From Symsagittifera roscoffensis (Eukaryota > Xenacoelomorpha > Acoela > Convolutidae): a stretch of 64,000 nt of DNA. This document shows, in pieces, positions 1 to 14,831 of this stretch; positions within the stretch are counted from its first letter, which is position 1, and each line of letters opens with the position of its first letter. Both the position numbers and the translations under genes were made by a program. The DNA lies in the NCBI RefSeq assembly GCF_963678635.1, contig NC_087064.1, positions 31,534,369 to 31,598,368 on the forward strand, in the 5' to 3' direction. The notes beneath the pieces are model-generated. The model worked only from the letters and a program-made list of their open reading frames with translations, searched no databases and was not told the origin of the DNA.

Positions 1-3000
1 AGAATAATAATCATTAATCAGTCCCGCGTTTCAATCATCATTTTGCCACAAACTTCCCTATTAGACTAAGAAGGTACAAGAAGAAAATACTTCCAAGAGC
101 AATCACAGATACAGAGAATTATTCTCGTCACTTGAAATTTGTTACTAGAGAACAGAAATCAAGTCATTTTAGCAAATGATTTTGTACTGAACTGAAAAAG
201 AAATCAACGTCAAACTAAAAAAATGAGATTGACGAACATTTAAGTGCTACAAAATGGCAAACTTGAAAACATTTCAAACCAATCAGAGACAACAACAAAG
301 GATTGCAGACCATGAATTTTCATAATGACTTAAAACCCTCATTACAAACATTAAACGAAAAATGAGTAGGCAAACTTATCAGCGATACTGTTAATCATTG
401 ATCAGTCCCGCGTTTTGTTCTTCCTGTTGCCTCTAAGTTCACTATTACAAAGTCATAAGGCGTAAAAGTTAAATGGTCAACAAAATATCAAACACTGATG
501 CAATTACTTGTATCATCAGATGAAATATCGAAATCAAAACTATCTCTCACATCAAAAACCAGCATATTACCGCCAATTACCTTTCACTTTCAAAGCTACA
601 ATTTCACCATCAATAGCCTCATTACAAAAAAATTACCCAAAAAAGTATTTGAACCTATCAGAGAAAATCATAATCATTAATCAGTCCCGCGTTTAATTCA
701 TCATTTTGCCACAAATTTCCCTATTACAGACTAAGAAGGTACAAGAAGAAAATACTTCCCAGAGCAATCACAGATAAAGACAATTATTCTCGTCACTTGA
801 ATTTTATTATAAAAGAACAAAAATTAAGTCATTTCAGCAATTCAGGGTATACTGAACAAGAAATCAGCGTGAAACTAAATCAAATGAGAGTGACGAGCAT
901 TTAACTGCTACGAAATGGCAAACTTGACAACAATTCAATTCAATCAGATACAAGAACAACGAATTGCCCACCATGAAATTTTATAATGACTTAAAACCCT
1001 CTATTACAAAAACAAAACCAAAAATGAGTCTGCAAACCTATCAGCAATATCCTTAATCATTGTTCAGTCCCGCGTTTTGTTCATCCTGTTGCCTCTAATT
1101 TCACTATTACAAACCTATAAGGGGTAAAAATGAAAAGATGAAAAAATATCAAACACTGATGCAATTAATATATATCAATAGATGAAATATTAAATAAAAA
1201 CTTCATCTCACACCTCGAAAGCTAGCATATTACCGCCAATTAACTTTCACTTTGAATGCTACAATTTCACCATCAATAGCCTCATTACAAAAAAAACCCA
1301 AAAAAGTACTTGAAACTATCAGAGAGAATAATAATCATTAATCAGTCCCGCGTTTCATTCATCATTTTGCCACAAACTTCCCTATTAGACTAAGAAGGTA
1401 CAAGAAGAAAATACTTCCAAGAGCAATCACAGATACAGAGAATTATTCTCGTCACTTGAAATTTGTTACTAGAGAACAGAAATCAAGTCATTTTAGCAAA
1501 TGATTTTGTACTGAACTGAAAAAGAAATCAACGTCAAACTAAAAAAATGAGATTGACGAACATTTAAGTGCTACAAAATGGCAAACTTGAAAACATTTCA
1601 AACCAATCAGAGACAACAACAAAGGATTGCAGACCATGAATTTTCATAATGACTTAAAACCCTCATTACAAACATTAAACGAAAAATGAGTAGGCAAACT
1701 TATCAGCGATACTGTTAATCATTGATCAGTCCCGCGTTTTGTTCATCCTGTTGCCTCTAAGTTCACTATTACAAAGTCATAAGGCGTAAAAGTTGAATGG
1801 TCAACAAAATATCAAACACTGATGCAATTACTTGTATCATCAGATGAAATATCGAAATCAAAACTATCTCTCACATCAAAAACCAGCATATTACCGCCAA
1901 TTACCTTTCACTTTCAAAGCTACAATTTCACCATCAATAGCCTCATTACAAAAAAATTACCCAAAAAAGTATTTGAACCTATCAGAGAAAATCATAATCA
2001 TTAATCAGTCCCGCGTTTAATTCATCATTTTGCCACAAATTTCCCTATTACAGACTAAGAAGGTACAAGAAGAAAATACTTCCCAGAGCAATCACAGATA
2101 AAGACAATTATTCTCGTCACTTGAATTTTATTAAAAAAGAACAAAAATTAAGTCATTTCAGCAATTCAGGGTATACTGAACAAGAAATCAGCGTGAAACT
2201 AAATCAAATGAGAGTGACGAGCATTTAACTGCTACGAAATGGCAAACTTGACAACAATTCAATTCAATCAGATACAAGAACAACGAATTGCCCACCATGA
2301 AATTTTATAATGACTTAAAACCCTCTATTACAAAAACAAAACCAAAAATGAGTCTGCAAACCTATCAGCAATATCCTTAATCATTGTTCAGTCCCGCGTT
2401 TTGTTCATCCTGTTGCCTCTAATTTCACTATTACAAACCTATAAGGGGTAAAAATGAAAAGATGAAAAAATATCAAACACTGATGCAACTAATATATATC
2501 AATAGATGAAATATTAAATAAAAACTTCATCTCACACCTCGAAAGCTAGCATATTACCGCCAATTAACTTTCACTTTGAATGCTACAATTTCACCATCAA
2601 TAGCCTCATTACAAAAAAAACCCAAAAAAGTACTTGAAACTATCAGAGAGAATAATAATCATTAATCAGTCCCGCGTTTCATTCATCATTTTGCCACAAA
2701 CTTCCCTATTAGACTAAGAAGGTACAAGAAGAAAATACTTCCAAGAGCAATCACAGATACAGAGAATTATTCTCGTCACTTGAAATTTGTTACTAGAGAA
2801 CAGAAATCAAGTCATTTTAGCAAATGATTTTGTACTGAACTGAAAAAGAAATCAACGTCAAACTAAAAAAATGAGATTGACGAACATTTAAGTGCTACAA
2901 AATGGCAAACTTGAAAACATTTCAAACCAATCAGAGACAACAACAAAGGATTGCAGACCATGAATTTTCATAATGACTTAAAACCCTCATTACAAACATT

Positions 3001-3060
3001 AAACGAAAAATGAGTAGGCAAACTTATCAGCGATACTGTTAATCATTGATCAGTCCCGCG
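1..3060. repeat. Satellite 1 higher-order repeat, period 1,324 bp
   Basis: Two consecutive 662-bp dimers form a higher-order unit here. Sequence at 1-1,324 recurs almost unchanged at 1,325-2,648 and again to about 3,060, where it diverges. For example, the stretch at 498-680 is repeated identically at 1,822-2,004. The two dimers inside one unit differ from each other much more than successive 1,324-bp units do, which is the hallmark of a higher-order repeat. The same period reappears between about 9,861 and 11,185. Confidence 0.9.
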
Positions 3061-6000
3061 TTTTGTTCATTCTGTTGCCTCTAATTTCACTATTAAAAAC
3101 TCATAAGGGGTGAAAATTAAAGGGTCAACAAAATATCAAACACTGATGCAATTACTTATATCAACAGATGAAAAATCGAATAAAAATTTTAACTCTCACC
3201 TCAAAAGCTAGCATATTACCGCCAATTACCTTTCACTTTCAATGCTACAATTTTTTCCACTATAGTCTCATTACAAAAAAAAATACCCAAAAAAGTACTT
3301 GAAACTATCAGAGAAAATCATAATCATTAATCAGTCCCGCGTTTAAATCATCATTTTGCCATAAACTTCCCTATTACAGACTAAGAAGGTACAAGAAGAA
3401 AATACTTCCAAGAGCAATCACAGATACATACAATTATTCTCGTCACTTGAAATTTGTTACTAGAGAACAGAAATCAAGTCATTTCAGCAAATGATTTTGT
3501 ACTGAACTGAACAAGAAATCAACGTCAAACTAAAAAAATGAGATTGACGAACATTTAAGTGCTACAAAATGGCAAACTTGAAAACATTTCAAACCAATCA
3601 GAGACAACAACAAAGGATTGCCGACCATGAATTTTTATAATGACTTAAAACCCTCATTACAAACATTAAACGAAAAATGAGTAGGCAAACTTATCAGCGA
3701 TACTGTTAATCATTGATCAGTCCCGCGTTTTGTTCATCCTGTAGCCTCTAATTTCACTATTACAAACTCATAAGGGGTGAAAATTAAAGGGTCAACAAAA
3801 TATCAAACACTGATGCAATTACTTATATCAACAGTTGAAATATCGAACAAAAATTTTATCTCTCCTCTGAAAAGCTAGCATATTACCGCTAATTACCTTT
3901 CACTTTCAATGCTACAATTTTTTCCACTATAGTCTCATTACAAAAAAAAATTACCCAAAAGAGTACTTGAAACTATCAGACAAAATCATAATCATTAATC
4001 AGTCCCGCGTTTAAATCATCATTTTGCCACAAACTTCCTTATTACAGACTAAGAAGGTACAAGAAGAAAATACTTCCAAGAGCAATTACAGATACAGACA
4101 ATTATTCTCAATTGAATTTTGTTATTGGAGCACAGAAATCAAGTCATTTCAGCAAATGATTTTGTACTGAACTGAACAAGAAATCAACGTCAAACTAAAA
4201 AACTGAGATTGACGAACATTTAAGTGCTACAAAATGGCAAACTTGAGAACATTTTAAATCAATCAGAGACAACAACAAAGAATTGCCGACCATGTATTTT
4301 TATAATGACTTAAAACTCTCATTACAAATATTAAGCGAGAAATGAGTAGGCAAACTTATCAGCGATACTGTTAATCATTGATCAGTCGTCCCGCGTTTTG
4401 TTCATCCTGTTGCCTCTAATTTCACTATTACAAACTCATAAGGGGTGAAAATTAAAGGGTCAACAAAATATCAAACACTGATGCAATTACTTATATCAAC
4501 AGATGAAATATCGAACAAAAATTTTATCTCTCCTCTCAAAAGCTAGCATATTACCGTCAATTACCTTTCAATTTCAATACTACAATTTTTTCCACTATAG
4601 TCTCATTACAAAAAAAATTACCCAAAAAAGTACTTGAAACTATCAGAGAAAATCATAATCATTAATCAGTCCCGCGTTTAAATCATCATTTTGCCACAAA
4701 CTTCCCTATTACAGACTAAGAAGGTACAAGAAGGTAATACTTCCAAGAGCAATTGCAGATAAAGACAATTATTCTCGTCACTTGAATTATATTATAAAAG
4801 AACAAAAATTAAGTCATTTCAGCAAATGAGTTTATACTGAACAAGAAATCAGCGTGAAACTAAATCAAATGAGAGTGATGAGCATTAAACTGCTACGAAA
4901 TGGCAAACTTGAAAACATTTCAATTCAATCAGATACAAGAACAACGAATTGCCCACCATGAAATTTTATAATGACTTAAAACCCTCTATTACAAAAACAA
5001 AACCAAAAAAGAGTCTGCATACTTATCGGCAATACCCTTAATCTTTGATCAGTCCCGCGTGTTGTTCATCCTGTTGCCTCTAATTTCACTATTACAAACC
5101 TATAAGGGGTAAAAACGAAAAGATGAAAAATATCAAACATTGAAGCAATTACTTATATAAATAGATGAAATATCAAATCAAAACTTTATCTCACACCTCA
5201 AAAGCTAGCATATTACCGCCAATTAACTTTCACTTTGAATGCTACAATTTCACCATCAATAGCCTCATTATAAAAAAAAATTACCCAAAAAAGTACTTGG
5301 AAACTATCAGAGAGAATAATAATCATTAATCAGTCCCGCGTTTCATTCATCATTTTGCCACAAACTTACCTATAACAGACTAAGAAGGCACAAGAAGGAA
5401 ATACTTCCAAGAGCAATCACAGATACAGACAATTATTCTCGTCACTTGGATTTTGTTATTAGAGCACAGAAATCAAGTCATTTCAGCAAACGATTTTGTA
5501 CTGAACTGAACAAGAAATCAACGTCAAACTAAAAAAATGAGATTGACGAACATTTAAAAGCTACAAAATGGCAAACTTGAAAACAGTTCAAATCAATCGG
5601 AGACAACAACAAAGAATTGCCGACCATGAATTTTTATAATGACTTAAAAACCTCATTACAAATATTAAGCGAAAAATGAGTAGGCAAACTTATCAGCGAT
5701 ACTGTTAACCATTGATCAGTACCGCGTTTTGTTCATCCTGTTGCCTTATTTCACTATTACAAACTCATAAGGGGTGAAAATTAAAGGGTCAACAAAATAT
5801 CAAACACTGATGCAATTGATTATATCAACCGACGAAATATCGAACAAAAATTTTATCTCTCCTCTCAAAAGCTAGCATATTACCGCCAATTACCTTTCAC
5901 TTTCAATGCTACAATTTTTCCACTATAGTCTCATTACAAAAAAAAAATTACCCAAAAAAAGTACTTGAAACTATCAGAGAAAATCATAATCATTAATCAG

Positions 6001-9000
6001 TCCCGCGTTTAATTCATCATTTTGCCACAAACTTCCCTATTACAGACTAAGAAGGTACAAGAAGAAAATATTTCCAAGAGCAATCGCAGATAAAGACAAT
6101 TATTCTCGTCACTTGAATTATATTATAAAAGAACAAAAATTAAGTCATTTCAGCAAATGAGTTTATACTGAACACGAAATCAGCGTGAAACTAAATCAAA
6201 TGAGAGTGACGAGCATTAAACTGCTACGAAATGGCAAACTTGAAAACATTTCAATTCAATCAGATACAAGAACAACGAATTGCCCACCATGAAATTTTAT
6301 AATGACTTAAAACCCTCTAGTACAAAAACAAAACCAAAAATGAGTCTGCAAACTTATCGGCAATACCCTTAATCTGTGATCAGTCCCGCGTGTTGTTCAC
6401 CATGTTGCTTCTAATTTCACTATTACAAACCTATAAGGGGTAAAAATGAAAAGAAGAAAAAATATCAAACACTGATGCAATTACTTATATCAATGGATGA
6501 AATATCAAATTAAAACTTTATCTCACACCTCAAAAGCTAGCATATTGCCGCCAATTAACTTTCACTTTCAATGCTACATTTTCACCATCAATAGCCTCAT
6601 TACAAAAAAAATTACCCAAAAAAGTACTTGGAAACTATCAGAGAGAATAATAATCATTAATCAGTCCCGAGTTTAATTCATCATTTTGCCACAAACTTCC
6701 CTATTACAGACTAAGAAGGTACAAGAAGAAAATAATTCCAAGAGCAATCACAGATACAGACAATTATTCTCGTCACTTGATTTTTGTTATTAGAGCACAG
6801 AAATCAAGTCATTTCAGCAAATTATTTTGTACTGAACTGAACAAGAAATCAACGTCAAACTGAAAAACTGAGATTGACGAACATTTAAGTGCTACAAAAT
6901 AGCAAACTTGAGAATATTTTAAATCAATCAGAGACAACAACAAACAATTGCCGACCATAAATTTTTATAATGACTTAAAACCCTCATTACAAATATTAAG
7001 CGAAAAATGAGTAGGCAAACTTATCAGCGATACTGTTAACCATTGATCAGTACCGCGTTTTGTTCATCCTGTTGCCTTTAATTTCACTATTACAAACCTA
7101 TAAGGGGTAAAAATGGAAAGATGAAAAAAATATCAAACACTGATGCAATTATTTATATCAATAGATGAAATGTCAAATAAAAACTTTATCTCACACCTCA
7201 AAAGCTAGCATATTACCGCCAATTAACTTTCACTTTAAATGCTACAAATTCACCATCAACAGCCTCATTACAAAAAAAATATCCCAAAAAAGTACTTGAA
7301 ATTATCAGAGAGAATAATAATCATTAATCAGTCCCGCGTTTCATTCATCATTTTGCCACAAACTTCCCTATTACAGATTAAGAAGGTACAAGAAGAAAAT
7401 ACTCCCAAGAGCAATCACAGATACAGACAATTATTCTCGTCACTTGAATTTTGTTATAAGAGCACAGGAATCAAGTCATTTCAGCAAATGATTTTGTACT
7501 GAACTGAACAAGAAATCAACCTCAAACTAAAAAACTGAGATTGACGAACATTTAAGTGCTACAAAATGGCAAACTTGAGAATATTTTAAATCAATCAGAG
7601 ACAACAACAAAGAATTGCCGACCATGAATTTTTATAATGACTTAAAAACCTCATTACAAATATTAAGCGAAAAATGTGTAGGCGAATTTATCAGCGATAC
7701 TGTTAACCATTGATCAGTACCGCGTTTTGTTCATCCTGTTGCCTCGAATTTCACTATTACAAAGTCATAAGGGGTAAAAGTTAAATGGTCAACAAAATAT
7801 CAAACACTGATGCAATTACTTGTATCAACAGATGAAATATCGAATTCAAAAACTATCTCTCACATCAAAAGCTAGCATATTACCGCCAATTACCTTTCAC
7901 TTTCAATGCTACATTTATACCACTATAGCTTCATTACAAAAAAAATTACCCAAAAAAGTACTTGAAACTATCAGCGAGAATAATTATCATTAATCAATCC
8001 CGCGTTTCATTCATCATTTTGCCACAACTTTCCCTATTACAGACTAAGAAGGTACAAGAAGAACATACTTCCAAGAGCAATCACAGATACAGAAAATTAT
8101 TCTCGTCAACTGAATTTTGTTATTAGAGCACAGAAATCAAGTCATTTCAGCAAATGATTTTGTACTGAACTGAACAAGAAAACAACGTCAAACTAAAAAA
8201 ATGAGATTGACGAAAATTTAGGTGCTACAAAATGGCAAACTTGAGAACATTTCAAATCAATCAGAGACAACAACAAAGAATTGCCGACCATGAATTTTTA
8301 TAATGACTTAAAACCCTCATTACAAACATTAAACGAAAAATGAGTAGGCAAACTTATCAGCGATACTGTTAATCATTGATCAGTCCCGCGTTTTGTTCAT
8401 CCTGTTGCGTCTAATTTCACTATTACAAACTCATAAGGGGTGAAAATTAAAGGGCCAAGTACCTTTCACTTTCAATGCTACAATTTTTTCCACTATAGTC
8501 TCATTACAAAAAAAATTACCCGAAAAAGCACTTGAAACTATCAGAGAGAATCATAATCATTAATCAGTCCCGCGTTTAATTCATCATTTTGCCACAAACT
8601 TCCCTATTACAGACACAGAAGGTACAAGAAGAAATTACTTCCAAGAGCAATCACAGATAGAGACAATTATTCTCGTCACTTGAATTTTATTAAAAAAGAA
8701 CAAAAAATCAGTCATTTCAGCAAATGAGTTTATACTGAACACGAAATCAGCGTGAAACTAAATCAAATGAGAGTGACGAGCATTAAACTGCTACGAAATG
8801 GCAAACTTGAAAAAATTTCAATTCAATCAGATACAAGAACAACGAACTGCCCACCATGAAATTTTATAATGACCTAAAACCCTCTATTACAAAAACAAAA
8901 CCAAAAATGAGTCTGCAAACTTATCGGCAATACCCTTAATCATTTATCAATCCCGCGTTTTGTTCATCCTGTTGCCTCTAATTTCACTATTACAAACCTA

Positions 9001-11208
9001 TAAGGGGTAAAAATGAAAAGATGAGAAAAATATCACACACTGATGCAATTACTTATATCAATAGATCAAATATCAAATAAAAACTTTATCTCACACCTCA
9101 AAAGCTAGCATATTACCGCCAATTAACTTTCACTTTGAATGCTACAATTTCACCATCAATAGCCTCATTACAAAATAAATTACCCAAATGGCAAACTTGA
9201 AAACATTTCAAATCAATCAGAGACAACAACAATGAATTGCCGACCATGAATTTTTATAATGACTTAAAACCCTCATTACAAACATTAAACGAAAAATGAG
9301 TAGGCAAACTTATCAGCGATACTTTTAATCATTGATCAGTCCCGCGTTTTGTTCAACCTGTTGCGTCTAACTTCACTATTACAAACTCATAAGGGGTGAA
9401 AATTAAAGGGTCAACAAAACATCAAACACTGATGCAATTACTTATATCAACAGATGAAATATCGAATAAAAATTTTAACTCTCACCTCAAAAGCTAGCAT
9501 ATTACCGCCAATTACCTTTCACTTTCAATGCTACAATTTTTTCCACTATAGTCTCATTACAAAAAAAAATACCCAAAAAAGTACTTGAAACTATCAGAGG
9601 AAATCATAATCATTAATCAGTCCCGCGTTTAAATCATCATTTTGCCACAAACTTCCCTATTACAGACTAAGAAGGTACAAGAAGAAAATACTTCCAAGAG
9701 CAATTGCAGATAAAGACAATTATTCTCGTCACTTGAATTTTATAAAAAAGAACAAAAAATCAGTCATTTCAGCAAATGAGTTTATACTGAACACGAAATC
9801 AGCGTGAAACTAAATCAAATGAGAGTGACGAGCACTTATCGGCAATACCCTTAATCATTGATCAGTCCCGCGTTTTGTTCATCATGTTGCCTCTAATTTC
9901 ACTATTACAAACCTATAAGGGGTAAAAATGAAAAGATGAAAAAAATATCACACACTGATGCAATTACTTATATCAAAAGATCAAATATCAAATAAAAACT
10001 TCATCTCACACCTCAAAAGCTAGCATATTACCGCCAATTAACTTTCACTTTGAATGCTACAATTTCACCATCAATAGCCTCATTACAAAAAAAATTACCC
10101 AAAAAAGTACTTGAAACTATCAGAGAATAATAATCATTAATCAGTCCCGCGTTTCATTCATTATTTTGCCACAAACTTCCCTATTACAAGCTAAGAAGGT
10201 ACAAGTAGAAAATACTTCCAAGAGCAATCACAGATACAGACAATTATTCTCGTCATTTGAATTTTGTTATTAGAGCACAGAAATCAAGTCATTTCAGCAA
10301 ATGATTTTGTACTGAACTGAAAAAGAAATCAACGTCAAACTAAAAAACTGAGATTGACGAACATTTAAGTGCTACAAAATGGCAAACTTGAGAACATTTT
10401 AAATCAGTCAGAGACAACAACAAGGAATGGCCGACCATGAATTTTTATAATGACTTAAAACCCTCATTACAAACATTAAACGAAAAATGAGTAGGCAAAT
10501 TTATCAGCGATACTTTTAATCATTGATCAGTCCCGCGTTTTGTTCAACCTGTTGCGTCTAACTTCACTATTATAAACAAGGGGTGAAAATTAAAGGGTCA
10601 ACAAATCATCAAACACTGATGCAATTACTTATATCAACAGATGAAATATCGAATAAAAATTTTAACTCTCACCTCAAAAGCTAGCATATTACCGCCAATT
10701 ACCTTTCACTTTCAATGCTACAATTTTTTCCACTATAGTCTCATTACAAAAAAAAATACCCAAAAAAGTACTTGAAACTATCAGAGAAAATCATAATCAT
10801 TAATCAGTCCCGCGTTTAAATCATCATTTTGCCACAAACTTCCCTATTACAGACTAAGAAGGTACAAGAAGAAAATAATTCCAAGAGCAATTGCAGATAA
10901 AGACAATTATTCTCGTCACTTGAATTTTATTAAAAAAGAACAAAAAATCAGTCATTTCAGCAAATGAGTTTATACTGAACACGAAATCAGCGTGAAACTA
11001 AATCAAATGAGAGTGACGAGCTTTAAACTGCTACGAAATGGCAAACTTGAAAAAATTTCAATTCAATCAGATTCAAGAACAACGAACTGCCCACCATGAA
11101 ATTTTATAATGACCTAAAACCCTCTATTACAAAAACAAAACCAAAAATGAGTCTGCAAACTTATCGGCAATACCCTTAATCATTGATCAGTCCCGCGTTT
11201 TGTTCATC

Positions 11209-14200
11209 ATGTTGCCTCTAATTTCACTATTACAAACCTATAAGGGGTAAAAATGAAAAGATGAAAAAAATATCACACACTGATGCAATTACTTATATCA
11301 AAAGATCAAATATCAAATAAAAACTTCATCTCACACCTCAAAAGCTAGCATATTACCGCCAATTAACTTTCACTTTGAATGCTACAATTTCACCATCAAT
11401 AGCCTCATTACAAAAAAAATTACCCAAAAAAGTACTTGAAACTATCAGAGAATAATAATCATTAATCAGTCCCGCGTTTCATTCATTATTTTGCCACAAA
11501 CTTCCCAATTACAAGCTAAGAAGGTACAAGTAAAAAATACTTCCAAGAGCAATCACAGATACAGACAATTATTCTCGTCATTTGAATTTTGTTATTAGAG
11601 CACAGAAATCAAGTCATTTCAGCAAATGATTTTGTACTGAACTGAAAAAGAAATCAACGTCAAACTAAAAAACTGAGATTGACGAACATTTAAGTGCTAC
11701 AAAATGGAAAACTTGAGAACATTTTCAATCAGTCAGAGACAACAACAAAAAATTGCTGACCAGGCATTTTTATAATGACTTAAAAGCCTCATTACAAATA
11801 TTAAGCGAAAAATGAGTAGGCAAACTTATCAGCGATACTGTTAACCATTGATAAGTACCGCGTTTTGTTCATCCTGTTGCCTCGAATTTCACTATTAGAA
11901 AATCATAAGGGGTAAAAATTAAATTGTCAACAAAATATCAAACACTGATGCAATTACTTGTATCAACAGATGAAATATCGAATTCAAAAACTATCTCTCA
12001 CATCAAAAGCTAGCATATTACCGCCAATTACCTTTCGTTTCAATGCTACAATTATACCACTATAGCTTCATTACAAAAAGTTTTACACAAAGAAGTACTT
12101 GAAACTATCAGAGAGAAAAATAACATTAAAGAGTCCCGCGTTTCAATCATCATTTTGACACAAACTTCCCTATTACCGACTAAAAACGTACAAGAGGAAA
12201 AAAATTCAAAGAGCAATCACAGATACAGACAATTATTCTCGTCACTTGAATTTTGTTATTGGAGAATAGAAATTAAGTCATTTTAGCAAAAGAGTCTCTA
12301 CTGAACTGAACTAGAAACCTACGCCAAATTAAGTAAAATGAGAGTGACGAACATTAAAGTGGTACGAAATGGCAAAATTGAAACCATTTCATTTCCATCA
12401 GACACAACAACAAAGAATTGCACACCATGAAATTTTATAATGACCTTAAGCCCTATTGCAAACATAACACAAAAACTGAGTCTGCAAACTTATCAGCGAT
12501 ACTGTTAATCAATGATCAGTCCCGCGTTTTGTTCATCCTGTTGCCTCTAACTTCACTATTACAAACTCATAAGGGGTATAAGTTAAAAAATTAACAAAAT
12601 ATTAAACGCTGATGCAATTACTGGTATCAACAGATGAGATATCAAATACCAATTTTATCTCTTACTTCAAAAGCTAGCATGTTACCGCCAATAAATTTAC
12701 ACTTTGAATGCTACAATGTTACCACTATAGCCTCATTACATAAAGTTTACACGAAAAAGTACTTGCAACTATCAGAGAGAATAATAATTAATAATCAGTC
12801 CCGCGTTTCATTCATCATTTTGCCATAAACTTCCCCATTACAGACTAAAAAGGTACAAGAAAAACTTATTTCCAAGAGCAACCACAGATGAAGACAAGGC
12901 ATAACGTCACTTGAATTTTGTTATTAGAGAACAGAAATTAAGTCATTTCAGCAAATGAGTTTGTACTGAAATGAACAAGAAATCAACGACAAACTAAAAA
13001 GAATGAGAGTGAAGAATAATAAAAGTGCTACAAAATGGCAAAGTTGAAAACATTTGAATTCAATCAGACAACTTCAATGATTCGCCAACCGTGAAATATT
13101 ATAATAAACTAAAACCCTTTATTACAAAAATTACGCAAAAAATGAGTTCGCAAACATATCAGCAACACGATTAATCATTCATCAGTCCCGCGTTTTGTCC
13201 ATCCTGTTGCGTCTAGTGTCACTATTACGAATTCAAAAGGCGTACAAGTCAAAAGATTAACAAAAGTCTATCACTGATGCAATTAGTAATATCAACAGAT
13301 GAAATAACACTTAAGTTTTTTCTGTTACCACAAAAGCTAGCATGTTACCGCCAAATAACTTTTACCTTGAATGCTATAATTTTACCACCAATAGCCTCAT
13401 GACACAAATGTTTACACAAAAAATTATTTGAAAGTATCAGAGAGAACAATAATCATGAATCAGTTCCACCTCATTTCATTCATCAATTTGCCACAAACTT
13501 CCCTATTACAGATGAAAAAGGTACAAGAGGAAAACTTTTCCAAGACCAATCACAGATCAAGATAATTATTATCGCTATTTGAATTTGAGAGCGGAAACCG
13601 AGTTCCTTGTACTAAACTTAAGACACCAATGTCAAAAAAATTTAATAAAAATTGAGCGTTACAACTTAGTGCTACAAAATGGCGAAGTTGAAAACATTTC
13701 AATTCAATCAGACACAATTACAATGATTCGCCAAACATGAATTTTTAAAGTGACTTAAAACCCTTTATTACAAGCATAGTTTGCGCACTTATCAGCGATA
13801 GTGTTTATCATTGATCAGCCCCCCCCCCCTTTTTATTCATCATGTTGCCTCAGTGGCAAAAACAAGCAAATAGTCGCATAATGAGCTTCACAAAGGAAGA
13901 AAAAAACTTTAAAAATATGTGAGATTCAACACCCCCACGTCCCGGAACAGTCTTAAGTCTCGACTACTGCCCCACACCACCTACATATCTCCCTAATCAG
14001 GTCAGCAAAAGGAGTAAAAAACGCATTATTTCGAATGAGTCCAGTTGGAAAATAGTGAACTCGTACGATAAAAACCAGCGTTTGCTTGGTTTATCAGTAC
14101 CTCTTTTTATTCATTAGTTTGCCCCATATTTCTGTTGCAGAAAAGAAGACAAGAAGATTTTCGAAATTAGATGTCGATAACGTTTTTCGTGACCTATACA

Positions 14201-14831
14201 ATTTCGCTGTTCGATAGTGGATTTGCCTTCCTTTAAATGAAAGAAATGAACTGAATTTAAAAAAAAATCAATTATCAAACCACTAAAGCTCAAATTTGAA
14301 GGTGAACAAACTTCAATAAGTTTTTCTAGAAATAAAAAACAAACAAAAATCATCACGACCTATCCATTCACAATGTTCATTAACTCTTAGAAACAAAAAA
14401 CTGGGAATAAGATATATTAGAAGTCATTAATCAGCCCGCATTTTGTTTATCATTTGTCCTCAAAAATGTACCAGACACACGCCAAGTTGAAGTGAAACAA
14501 ACACTCAATCATGGATTATTACGAATAATCGCCAAGCATACTATATGACAACCATTCATACTCAAACATTCTTTATTACATACTATCATTACAAGTGGAA
14601 ACAATAATCAGTATCAATCCCGAGAGTTTTTCATCATTGTACTTCAAACTTATCTATTACAGATTGAAAATAATTCATGGAGCAATTTGAGATAATTACA
14701 TGGTTTCACCAAGCATGCTCCTTGAGAATCATTTTAATTTACAAATCAATAATTACAATCATTGCACGAGAATAGTAACTGAGATTATCAGAGATAATAT
14801 TAATCATTGATCAGCCCCGCGTTTTAATTAT
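11209..14831. repeat. 3.6-kb duplicated block, copy 1
   Basis: This block is repeated almost base for base at 14,832-18,460 (offset 3,623-3,628 bp). It contains about 2.3 kb of typical satellite 1 units, then progressively degenerate units from about 13,190. A non-satellite stretch at ~13,857-14,100 follows, then short eroded pieces carrying CAGCCCGCATTTTG and CAATCCCGAGAG variants of the box. Both copies end at the sequence ATTATCATGTTG after a box, and that is where copy 2 begins. The junction therefore lies at the conserved post-box segment, as expected for unequal crossover. A run of 11 C replaces the CCGCG core of one box at about 13,819. Confidence 0.9.
13857..14100. other. Non-satellite filler inside satellite 1 (copy 1)
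   Basis: From CAGTGGCAAAAACAAGC to the next eroded box, the sequence no longer aligns to satellite 1 units. It has a locally CT- and C-rich stretch around 13,930-13,995. The same filler is present in the second copy of the 3.6-kb block at about 17,485-17,730. No ORF, terminal repeats or target-site duplication could be recognised, so its origin is unknown. Confidence 0.5.

Larger units (their letters stand above)
1..14831. repeat. Satellite 1 array, ~662-bp dimeric repeat
   Basis: Continuous tandem array that enters from the left window edge. The unit is about 662 bp and contains two copies of the box ATCAGTCCCGCGTTT, at 17-31, 401-415, 680-694, 1063-1077 (as TTCAG...) and 1341-1355. Spacings therefore alternate between about 383 and 279 bp. 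Sequence after each box is alignable: TTCATCATTTTGCCACAAAC in the long part against TTCATCCTGTTGCCTCTAAT in the short part. This suggests an old dimer of a ~330-bp ancestor. The array is AT-rich; the box is its only GC-rich stretch. Units vary by substitutions, small indels and internal deletions. No transposase, LTR or coding capacity is visible; short ORFs recur only because the units recur. Confidence 0.95.

Noticed and set aside
498-680. 60-codon frame identical at 498 and 1,822
   Set aside because: Identity is due to the 1,324-bp higher-order repeat. The frame is not kept in other units.
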